From CAZADA01 sp964483775 (GTDB lineage Bacteria; Pseudomonadota; Alphaproteobacteria; Caulobacterales; Maricaulaceae), in contig CAZADA010000133.1 of the NCBI GenBank assembly GCA_964483775.1, positions 1 through 6,728 of the forward strand: a DNA stretch of 6,728 nt, given 5' to 3'. The stretch's first letter is position 1; each line of letters begins with the position of its first letter. The translations under genes and the position numbers were made by a program. The notes under the pieces were generated by a model. The model searched no databases and was not told the origin of the DNA. It was given only the letters and a program-made list of their open reading frames with translations. This document shows positions 1 through 5,885 of the stretch, piece by piece.

Positions 1-101
1 GATATGATAGGAGCGGCTAGCGATCCAGCTCGGGCGCGGCCCCCAACCCGGCCCCGTCCGTCGGCCTGAACACCCGCGAAGCGGCCAGCATCACCGAGGC
101 G
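1..101 (+). other. Upstream yidC linker sequence with in-frame stop at 18-20
   Basis: From 21 to 101 the yidC frame is open and encodes an Ala/Pro/Ser-rich stretch (SSSGAAPNPAPSVG) then GLNTREAASITEA, which resembles the flexible linker between the first membrane helix and the P1 domain of alphaproteobacterial YidC. The same frame has TAG at 18-20. The other frame open here (from base 1) reads IGAASDPARARPP before its own stop at 67-69; its first part is also linker-like, so a one-base indel near 25-35 would join them. No promoter or terminator is seen. Whether this is a contig-edge error or a real lesion cannot be decided from these bases. Confidence 0.5.
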
Positions 102-1901
102 TTGAGCGAAGAGTTTCGCGGTGAGACGATCGCCATTGATACGCCGGCTCTGCGGGGCTCGATTCGGTTGCGCGGCGCGCGCCTCGACGATTTGGAACTC
201 CACCGCTACCAACAGACTGTCGAAGAAGGCAGCCCGGACGTGCGCCTGCTTCGCCCCAAGGAAGGCCCGGAAGGATACTTTATCGAACAACGCTGGGGGC
301 CTGAGCGCGACTTTTGGCGCAGTTTGGAATGGGAGCCAGCGCTCAACTCGAACATGGTCTTGGCGCCCGGATCGCCGGTGACGCTTGTGCCCAAACGCGA
401 CCAAGACCCCGCCCGGCTCGAGCGCCTTGAGGGCTTGGACATCCAGCGCCGTTTCGAAGTCGATGACAATTACATGTTCACCGTCACCGACCGGGTGACC
501 AACAATCGCGACGCCTCCTTAACCCTGCAGCACCAAAACGAAATCGTGCGCGAGGGTATTCCGTCCGACTTGACCAATTGGATGATTTTGCACGAAGGCG
601 CGGTGGCCGTGATGTCTGGCCGCCTGTACCAGCGCAAATACAACAAGCTGGTGAGCGATGAGGATCGCACGCCCGACACGGTCGCCAAGACCGAAGCACT
701 CAGCTCCAATGGCTGGCTGGGCTATACCGACAAGTACTGGCTCACCGCTTTGGCGGCGCCCACCATCGCAGGCGGCTCCTTGTTGAACGCAGAGGGCGAA
801 ACCGGCCTGCAAGGTCAGTACGTCGTGCGCGACGAGGCTGGGACCAAACTGTTCGTGGCGCGCACCCAGATGTCCCCGGTGCGCATTGATCGCGGGCAAA
901 CCGTCGAAGTCACCTCGCGTGTTTTCGCCGGCGCCATGAATGTGAGTCTGCACAACGCCTACAAAGAAGACCTCGGCATCCAACGCTTCGAGCTTGCGGT
1001 GGACTGGGGCAATTTCTGGTTCTTCACCAAGCCGTTCTTTTATCTGCTCGACACGTTCGGTGAATGGACGGGTAGTTTTGGCCTCGCAATCTTAATGCTC
1101 ACCATTGTGGTGAAAGCAGCGTTCTTCCCCATCGCCAACTCTTCGTACAAGGCGATGGCCAAGATGAAGAAGCTGCAGCCGAAGATGACCAAAATGCGCG
1201 AACGTCACAAAGATGATCCACGCGCCATGCAGCAAGCGATGATCGAAATGTACCGCAAAGAGAAGGTCAATCCTCTGGCCGGGTGCTTACCGCTTATCCC
1301 ACAAATGTTTGTGTTCTACGCTCTTTACAAGACGTTGTTTGTCACCATTGAGATGCGGCACGAGCCATTCTTTGGCTGGATCCAAGATCTATCGTCGCGC
1401 GACCCAACCAATGTTTGGAACATTTTCGGCCTCCTGCCCTACGATCCCGGCGCGATCCCGCTCGTGGGCTGGCTGATCGGCGGCGCAGGCTTTTTGGCGC
1501 TCGGGGCGTGGCCCATCATCATGGGGATTTCCATGTGGTCGCTGCAAACGCTCAACCCGCCGCCACCCGATAAAATCCAGGCGCGCATCTTTGCGCTCAT
1601 GCCGATCATCTTCACGTTTTTCTTGGCGCCGTTCGCAGCAGGCTTGGTGATTTACTGGACCTGGAACAACATCCTGTCGTTCATCCAACAATACATCATC
1701 GTACGCCGCCAGGGCGTCGACACCCCCATCGGCAGTTTCCTGGCGAGGCGCTACGAGAGAATCAAAAAGGGCGAGATCACCGTGGACTCCGTGCGCCAGG
1801 ATATCGCGAACCGGGGCCGGGGCGCAGGACGCCGCCTCGCCGCGGGCGCGCGAGCGGTGCGAAAGCGCATGTCTGGCGGCGGCGCACCCGACAATCGCTG
1901 A
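102..1901 (+). CDS. yidC: Membrane protein insertase YidC, 5' end incomplete or disrupted
   Basis: YidC/Oxa1 insertase, which inserts and folds inner-membrane proteins alone or with SecYEG. Numbering from the TTG at 102: periplasmic P1 domain about 8-290 (IDTPALRGS at 12-20, GARLDDL at 25-31); conserved insertase domain about 320-535, with membrane segments near 323-345, 394-415, 465-482 and 496-532. The cytoplasmic hairpin carries KMKKLQPKM (354-362) and KVNPLAGCLPL (388-398). K338 sits where E. coli has the groove arginine; lysine there is, as I recall, usual in alphaproteobacteria. A basic tail (545-599) could contact ribosomes. TTG 102 is only the first usable start after an in-frame TAG at 18-20: YidC-like sequence (GLNTREAA, from 66) continues upstream, no transmembrane signal anchor is encoded, and GAGG at 96-99 is too close to serve as ribosome binding site. 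The true N terminus lies outside the window or is broken. The identity is secure; the start is not. engB follows after 5 bases. Confidence 0.93.
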   Translation: MSEEFRGETIAIDTPALRGSIRLRGARLDDLELHRYQQTVEEGSPDVRLLRPKEGPEGYFIEQRWGPERDFWRSLEWEPALNSNMVLAPGSPVTLVPKRDQDPARLERLEGLDIQRRFEVDDNYMFTVTDRVTNNRDASLTLQHQNEIVREGIPSDLTNWMILHEGAVAVMSGRLYQRKYNKLVSDEDRTPDTVAKTEALSSNGWLGYTDKYWLTALAAPTIAGGSLLNAEGETGLQGQYVVRDEAGTKLFVARTQMSPVRIDRGQTVEVTSRVFAGAMNVSLHNAYKEDLGIQRFELAVDWGNFWFFTKPFFYLLDTFGEWTGSFGLAILMLTIVVKAAFFPIANSSYKAMAKMKKLQPKMTKMRERHKDDPRAMQQAMIEMYRKEKVNPLAGCLPLIPQMFVFYALYKTLFVTIEMRHEPFFGWIQDLSSRDPTNVWNIFGLLPYDPGAIPLVGWLIGGAGFLALGAWPIIMGISMWSLQTLNPPPPDKIQARIFALMPIIFTFFLAPFAAGLVIYWTWNNILSFIQQYIIVRRQGVDTPIGSFLARRYERIKKGEITVDSVRQDIANRGRGAGRRLAAGARAVRKRMSGGGAPDNR

Positions 1902-1906
1902 CCTGC

Positions 1907-2611
1907 ATGACCAGCGATCCCAGTGATCCGTCCGGCGCCGAACCAGCGACGCCGGACCGCGATGATGGGTTGGATTTGGAAGCCGGCCGGCTTCTGTTCG
2001 CCCGCCCCATTGCGTTCCTGCGCGGCGTGGTGAGCCTAGACGGCCTGCCCCCGCCCGATATGCCCGAGATCGCCTTCGCGGGTCGGTCCAATGTGGGTAA
2101 GTCCAGTCTCATCAACGCCGTCACCGGGCGCAAAGCGCTGGCCCGCGCGTCGAACGAACCGGGCCGCACCCGCGAATTGAACTTCTTCACCGTTGACGAT
2201 CGCTTCCGCCTTGTCGACCTGCCCGGCTTTGGTTACGCCAAAGCGCCAAAGCCGGTGGTTGAGCGTTGGACGCGCTTGACGCAAGCATATTTGCGCGGTC
2301 GAGTGAACCTGGCTCGGGTGTACTTTTTGATCGACGCCCGCCGCGGCGTCGGCGCAAATGACCGCGACGTGATGGACGCGTTGGACAAAGCCGCAGTGAG
2401 TTACCAGGTGACGTTGACAAAAATGGACAAGTTGGTCGGTCCAGCGCGCCAAGGTTTGATGGATGCCGCCACCGCCGCCATCGCCAAACGCCCCGCCGCT
2501 TTCCCACGTCTGGCCACAACCTCCAGCGCTAAGGGCCTGGGCATCGACGTCTTGCGGGCCGAAATCGCCGCGGTGGTCGACGCCTTCGCCAACCAGGGAG
2601 CCTCTGCATGA
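1907..2611 (+). CDS. engB: Ribosome biogenesis GTP-binding protein EngB (YihA/YsxC)
   Basis: TRAFAC-class GTPase of the EngB family, needed in several bacteria for late assembly of the large ribosomal subunit; cytoplasmic. All GTPase motifs are intact: G1 GRSNVGKSS (59-67), G2 around PGRT (85-88), G3 DLPGFGYAK (104-112), G4 TKMD (171-174) and G5 SSAKG (206-210). The family core starts near LLFARPIAFLRG (29-40); the first 25 or so residues are an acidic, Pro-rich extension, and 234 aa is slightly long for the family. The ATG at 1907 is chosen because it lies 5 bases after the yidC stop. No Shine-Dalgarno sequence is visible there, so translation probably depends on coupling to yidC. A TTG at codon 22 is a less likely alternative start. 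yidC-engB is a common proteobacterial pair. The stop codon overlaps the next gene's start (ATGA). Confidence 0.96.
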   Translation: MTSDPSDPSGAEPATPDRDDGLDLEAGRLLFARPIAFLRGVVSLDGLPPPDMPEIAFAGRSNVGKSSLINAVTGRKALARASNEPGRTRELNFFTVDDRFRLVDLPGFGYAKAPKPVVERWTRLTQAYLRGRVNLARVYFLIDARRGVGANDRDVMDALDKAAVSYQVTLTKMDKLVGPARQGLMDAATAAIAKRPAAFPRLATTSSAKGLGIDVLRAEIAAVVDAFANQGASA

Positions 2612-3666
2612 TGATACGGCGCGCCGCGCTCGCCTTCGCCCCCCTTGTTCTCGCCCTGCTCGGCCCACTCGCCACAGCCAGCGCACAATGGCGATTGTGC
2701 AATGAAAGCAGCTACATGGTTCGCGCCGCGATCGGTTATGAAGACAGCGGACAGGTCATCACCCAAGGCTGGACCCGCGTGCGCCCAGGCGGGTGCAGCA
2801 CGCTGCGTCAGCAAAGCCTGCGCCCAGGCCGACACTACCTCTACGCCCGCACATCCCAAGCCCACCAAGGCGGGGTCAAGGAATGGTCCAAGGATGTCGA
2901 ACTGTGTGTCGACGATTTTGGCGACACATTCGAGCTGTCCAACGGCGTGCAATGTGAAGCGGTGGGCTACACGACCCGGCTGTTCACGCCGATCACGGTG
3001 GAGAGCGCAAGCTGGCGCACGCGGTTGCTTGAGCCCCACGCCCCAACGCCAGCGCAACAACGCATCACGGCGGACAACGCGCGCATCGCCGGCCTGCAGC
3101 GATTGTTGGCCGACGCCGGCCACTACGAGCATGAACGCATTGACGGCATCACGGGCAGGCGCACCGATCGCGCCATATCGGCGTTCTTGTCGACCATCGG
3201 CCGCACCCGCGCGCCCAGCGACGAAGAACTCATGGATCTGCTCGAGAACGCCGCCCTGGCCAAAGCTCAAGAACGCGGACTTTGGGTGTGCAACTACGCG
3301 TCTGAGAACGTCGAAACCGGCGAGGATGTCTGGACGGCCTACGCCGCGCGCCGGGAAAGCGGTTGGGAGTCGCGCGGTTGGTGGCGCCTGGCGCCCACCG
3401 AGTGTGTCCAAATCGCCGACGACCCCGATCCTGAGACTGAGTATTATCTGTTCGCCGAACTCGCGAGCGGCGACAGCGTCCGCCCGCTCGCCGCAGAAGG
3501 CGAATCGTTTTGCCTGATGCGCACGACATTCGCCATTGAAGGCCGCAATGATTGCGAAAGCCGCGGCTATGACGAAGGCGATTTCGTCGCCATCGCCACC
3601 GAGGGTCCCAGCGCCGTGATCGAACTGTCCCAGGAGGACTTCTCCAGCCGCCGTCGACCAGGCTGA
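2608..3666 (+). CDS. Secreted protein with two DUF1036-like domains flanking a peptidoglycan-binding-like segment
   Basis: A 352-aa exported protein of unknown function. Residues 1-26 form a signal peptide (basic MMIRR, hydrophobic core, ATASA then Q27). Domain 1 (about 28-127) and domain 2 (about 225-342) are copies of one fold resembling DUF1036: each has (L/V)CN, then GWxRxxPxxC (54-63; 257-266), YLYA/YLFA 14 residues after that Cys, a third Cys, and CExxGY (116-121; 316-321). The cysteines 31/63/100/116 and 228/266/302/316 match between copies, suggesting two disulfides per domain. Between them, about 157-197 resembles PG_binding_1 (LQRLLADAG, IDGITGRRTDRAISAF). Export plus this segment suggest periplasmic, cell-wall-associated action; this is inference, and no catalytic motif is seen. 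AGGGAG at 2595-2600 lies 7 bases from the ATG; ATG 2611 is an alternative start. The ATGA overlap with engB implies translational coupling. Confidence 0.85.
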   Translation: MMIRRAALAFAPLVLALLGPLATASAQWRLCNESSYMVRAAIGYEDSGQVITQGWTRVRPGGCSTLRQQSLRPGRHYLYARTSQAHQGGVKEWSKDVELCVDDFGDTFELSNGVQCEAVGYTTRLFTPITVESASWRTRLLEPHAPTPAQQRITADNARIAGLQRLLADAGHYEHERIDGITGRRTDRAISAFLSTIGRTRAPSDEELMDLLENAALAKAQERGLWVCNYASENVETGEDVWTAYAARRESGWESRGWWRLAPTECVQIADDPDPETEYYLFAELASGDSVRPLAAEGESFCLMRTTFAIEGRNDCESRGYDEGDFVAIATEGPSAVIELSQEDFSSRRRPG

Positions 3667-3671
3667 GCGCC

Positions 3672-4412
3672 ATGAACCCGCCGAACACCTCGCCCCCTCC
3701 GGTCTTCGCCCACATCAAGGCGTGGGTGTTCGACCTCGACAACACGCTCTACCCGTCCGAAGCCAATCTGTTCGCTCAGGTCGACAAGCGCATGACGACG
3801 TTTGTCGCCACCGCGCTAGGCGTCGACGAAACCCGCGCCCGCAAGATTCAAAAGGACTACTACGCTCAATACGGCACAACCTTGCGCGGCTTGATGTTGC
3901 GCCACGACATCAACGCCCACGACTTCCTCGATTTCGTCCATGACATCGACCTGTCCGTTCTCGACGCCTGCTCGGTTCTGCACGCCAACATCGACGCGTT
4001 GCCCGGCCGCAAATTCGTGTTCACCAACGGCTCACAAGGCCACGCCGAACGCGTGTTGGCCGCACGCGGCCTGAGCGGCCTGTTTGACGGCGTGTTCGAC
4101 ATCGCCGCCGGTGACTTTACGCCCAAGCCGCACGCGCCGGCCTATGACGCGTTTTTGTCCGCCTTCGACATCGCGCCCAACACCGCGGCCATGTTTGAAG
4201 ACATCCCACGCAACCTCGAAGTGCCCCACGCCATGGGCATGACCACGGTCTTGGTGCGCACCGCCCATGACTGGAGCCACGAACCACCCGAATCCCGTCC
4301 CGCCGGACCGGATGAGCAGCACGCTCACGTGCATCACTGCACCCATGACCTGGCGGATTTTCTCGGAAACGTAACGCCGCCCGCCCCCCCGCCCCCCGAC
4401 GAGGCGCCCTGA
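3672..4412 (+). CDS. HAD-superfamily pyrimidine 5'-nucleotidase
   Basis: Haloacid dehalogenase-type phosphatase of the pyrimidine 5'-nucleotidase subfamily (the SDT1-like group), expected to remove phosphate from pyrimidine nucleoside monophosphates in the cytoplasm; the exact substrate is inferred. The HAD motifs are complete: motif I DLDNTLY (21-27, nucleophile D21 and acid/base D23), motif II FTNGS (117-121), motif III K152 in PKPHAPAY, and motif IV FEDIPRN (175-181). A helical C1-type cap lies between motifs I and II (about 30-105). The core ends near 200. The remaining tail is His-rich (HAHVHHCTH, 217-225) and then Pro-rich (PPAPPPPDEAP), encoded by C-runs at 4384-4397. The ATG at 3672 starts 5 bases after the preceding stop; only a weak AGG at 3660-3662 could act as ribosome binding site. 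I recall this gene next to dapD in many alphaproteobacteria. Confidence 0.9.
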   Translation: MNPPNTSPPPVFAHIKAWVFDLDNTLYPSEANLFAQVDKRMTTFVATALGVDETRARKIQKDYYAQYGTTLRGLMLRHDINAHDFLDFVHDIDLSVLDACSVLHANIDALPGRKFVFTNGSQGHAERVLAARGLSGLFDGVFDIAAGDFTPKPHAPAYDAFLSAFDIAPNTAAMFEDIPRNLEVPHAMGMTTVLVRTAHDWSHEPPESRPAGPDEQHAHVHHCTHDLADFLGNVTPPAPPPPDEAP

Positions 4413-4437
4413 CCCGCACTGACCCAAAGGCCTGACC

Positions 4438-5286
4438 ATGACCATGACGCTCGCCCTCGCCGAGAGCACGGTGAACCACGCTTGGGACCATCGCGACGCG
4501 CTCAACGAGCGTGACCACACCAGCGCCCAAGCCGCCGTGGACACGGCCCTCAACGCCCTGGACAGCGGCCAAGCGCGGATCGCAACCCGCTCGGAGAATG
4601 GCGACTGGGCGGTCCACGAATGGCTGAAGAAAGCGGTGCTGCTCAGTTTTCGTTTCCGAGACATGCGCCTGATGCCCGACGGCGCGATCAAGCCGCATGA
4701 TCAGTGGTGGGACAAGATCCCCCTCAAAACAGAAGGATGGAAAGCCGAGGACTTTACCCAGGCCGGCTTTCGCATGGTGCCGCGCGCCACCGTGCGCCAT
4801 GGCGCCTATGTCGCGCCCGGCGCGGTGTTGATGCCCAGCTATGTCAACATTGGCGCGTATGTCGGCGAGGCAACCATGGTCGACACCTGGGCGACGGTGG
4901 GCAGCTGCGCGCAGATCGGCAAAAACGTGCATCTGTCCGGCGGGGTGGGCATCGGCGGCGTGCTGGAGCCCCTCCAAGCCGCGCCCACCATCATTGAGGA
5001 TGACTGTTTCATCGGTGCGCGGTCGGAGATCGCCGAAGGCGTGATTGTGCGGCAAGGCGCGGTGATCGCCATGGGCGTGTTCATCTCAGCATCCACCAAG
5101 ATCGTTGACCGCGAAAGCGGCGAGGTGACCTATGGCGAAGTGCCCGCCGGCTCCGTGGTCGTCCCCGGAACGCTCCCCGACAAGAAAAAGAAAAGCCGCC
5201 CCAGCTTGGCGTGCGCGGTGATCGTGAAGCGCGTTGACGCCCAGACGCGCGCGAAAACAAGCATCAACGAATTGCTGCGCGACTGA
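4438..5286 (+). CDS. dapD: 2,3,4,5-tetrahydropyridine-2,6-dicarboxylate N-succinyltransferase (DapD)
   Basis: Transfers succinyl from succinyl-CoA to tetrahydrodipicolinate, a step of the succinylase branch leading to meso-diaminopimelate and lysine; cytoplasmic, and a trimer in the family. The 282-aa length is typical. The N-terminal helical domain (about 1-100) contains VHEWLKKAVLLSFR (59-72). The left-handed beta helix of hexapeptide repeats (about 110-245) includes MVDTWATVGSCAQIG (147-161), GVLEPLQAAP (174-183) and FIGARSEIAEGVIV (191-204). The C terminus is the family signature KTSINELLRD (273-282). AAAGG at 4426-4430 is 7 bases before the ATG at 4438; an in-frame ATG at 4444 is possible but too close to that site. 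It lies 25 bases after the nucleotidase, so probably in the same transcript. No intrinsic terminator is seen after it. No residue that I can recognise as conserved is missing. Confidence 0.97.
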   Translation: MTMTLALAESTVNHAWDHRDALNERDHTSAQAAVDTALNALDSGQARIATRSENGDWAVHEWLKKAVLLSFRFRDMRLMPDGAIKPHDQWWDKIPLKTEGWKAEDFTQAGFRMVPRATVRHGAYVAPGAVLMPSYVNIGAYVGEATMVDTWATVGSCAQIGKNVHLSGGVGIGGVLEPLQAAPTIIEDDCFIGARSEIAEGVIVRQGAVIAMGVFISASTKIVDRESGEVTYGEVPAGSVVVPGTLPDKKKKSRPSLACAVIVKRVDAQTRAKTSINELLRD

Positions 5287-5335
5287 GCATTCGGTACCGC
5301 CCTCAGCCCCCCTCGCGCCATCCGAAACAGCTCGA

Positions 5336-5363
5336 TTGACAACAACATACCAAGTTATATAAT
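5336..5363 (+). promoter_or_regulatory. Sigma70-type promoter of the marR operon
   Basis: TTGACA at 5336-5341 and TATAAT at 5358-5363, separated by 16 bases: both hexamers match the consensus exactly, with a spacer 1 base short of the optimum. The stretch is AT-rich, unlike the surrounding GC-rich sequence. A start site is expected around 5369-5372, leaving a leader of about 22-25 bases before the marR ATG at 5394. A strong, near-ideal promoter with an overlapping dyad is the usual arrangement for a repressed gene. Start site and activity are inferred. Confidence 0.8.
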
Positions 5364-5375
5364 CAGATATATTAC
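5354..5375. promoter_or_regulatory. Probable MarR operator: AT-rich imperfect palindrome over the -10 box
   Basis: GTTATATA (5354-5361), six bases, then TATATTAC (5368-5375): the arms are complementary at 7 of 8 positions, centred at 5364.5. The symmetry extends outward with CATA (5346-5349) and TATG (5380-5383), so the whole dyad is about 38 bases. It covers the -10 box and the expected start site. AT-rich dyads of this kind are typical targets of MarR-family dimers, and the regulator gene begins just downstream, so autorepression is the natural reading. Binding itself is inferred. Confidence 0.65.
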
Positions 5376-5382
5376 GGGTTAT

Positions 5383-5386
5383 GGAG
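5383..5386 (+). promoter_or_regulatory. Ribosome binding site fixing the marR start
   Basis: GGAG lies 7 bases before the ATG at 5394. Nearby ATGs at 5381 and 5398 are in other frames (the one at 5381 opens only a six-codon reading frame), so this site selects 5394 as the marR start. It sits at the outer edge of the operator dyad. Confidence 0.65.
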
Positions 5387-5393
5387 CTTCAGT

Positions 5394-5885
5394 ATGGATG
5401 ATGTGGTCATGGCCATGGGCTATCTGTGTCTCGGCAGCCGCATGAAGCGGATCGCCGAGCGTCTGCAGTCCGATACGCAAGCCATCATTGACGCCGAAGG
5501 CTTTGACGTTCAGGCGAGCCAATACCCGCTTTTGCTCACGCTCGACAGATTTGGCCCAGCGTCGGTTGGCGCTCTGAGTGAAGCGCTCGGCGTCAGCCAG
5601 CCCGGCGTCACCCGCATGATCGCCAAACTGTGTGAAACGGGTTGGGTCCGCACCGAACCCCAACCTCAAGATCAACGCAAAAAGACGGTCGACCTGACGG
5701 CGCAAGGCCGTGCGCTGATCGCCGCATCACGCGCGCGCGCTTGGCCGCAGATCGAGGCCGCCGTGCGCGATCTGTGCGCCTCCCAATCGGGTTCGCTGTT
5801 GGACCAACTGGCGGCTATCGAAGTGGGACTGGCCGAGCGATCCCTCAAACAACGCGCCGAACGCCTGGGAGAGCCCCTGTCATGA
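5394..5885 (+). CDS. MarR-family winged helix-turn-helix transcriptional regulator
   Basis: A 163-aa cytoplasmic DNA-binding protein, a usual size for MarR dimers. An N-terminal helix (about 8-35, LGSRMKRIAERLQ) is followed by the winged HTH (about 40-105): the recognition-helix region is LSEALGVSQPGVTRMIAKL (61-79) and the wing carries DQRKKTVDLT (93-102), the family's DxRxxxxxLT pattern. A C-terminal helical part (about 105-155) completes the dimer domain. From memory, the N-terminal helix, the SQPGVT region and the ending GLAERSLKQR resemble the regulator half of bifunctional MarR-GNAT fusion proteins; here the acetyltransferase is a separate gene overlapping by ATGA. Cysteines are at 12, 80 and 128; C12 is in the first helix. 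The gene has its own promoter with an overlapping dyad, so it probably represses itself and the downstream acetyltransferase. The ligand is unknown. Confidence 0.92.
   Translation: MDDVVMAMGYLCLGSRMKRIAERLQSDTQAIIDAEGFDVQASQYPLLLTLDRFGPASVGALSEALGVSQPGVTRMIAKLCETGWVRTEPQPQDQRKKTVDLTAQGRALIAASRARAWPQIEAAVRDLCASQSGSLLDQLAAIEVGLAERSLKQRAERLGEPLS

Noticed and set aside
2401..3411. Long minus-strand open frame (336 codons) opposite engB and the DUF1036 gene
   Set aside because: It is antisense to two genes whose + strand products have clear motifs and a signal peptide. Its translation shows no recognisable domain, and long antisense frames are common in GC-rich coding DNA.
2645..3517. Second + strand open frame inside the DUF1036 gene
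   Set aside because: It encodes low-complexity Ala/Arg/Ser/Pro sequence without motifs, whereas the 2608 frame has a signal peptide and paired Cys motifs.
4410..4449. Repeated TGACC units before and over the dapD start
   Set aside because: The spacing is irregular (10 and 13 bases), there is no dyad, and the units arise partly from the stop codon, start codon and first codons; not a convincing binding array.
4117..5055. Minus-strand open frame of 312 codons opposite the nucleotidase and dapD
   Set aside because: It lies wholly over conserved + strand genes, its composition is biased (Arg/Gly/His-rich) and it has no domain; a shadow of codon usage.
5287..5335. Possible terminator after dapD (CGGTACCG palindrome at 5292-5299, C-rich run)
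   Set aside because: The 8-base palindrome has no loop and no T-run follows, so it does not fit an intrinsic terminator.
5730..5740. Alternating CG run that might form Z-DNA
   Set aside because: It is only 11 bases and lies inside marR coding for Ser-Arg-Ala-Arg-Ala codons; it is expected by chance in GC-rich sequence.
5642..5881. Upstream in-frame extension of the acetyltransferase by 80 codons
   Set aside because: It overlaps the MarR wing and C-terminal helices in another frame and encodes Arg-rich, non-homologous sequence. The ATGA start at 5882 has a ribosome binding site and begins the homologous region.
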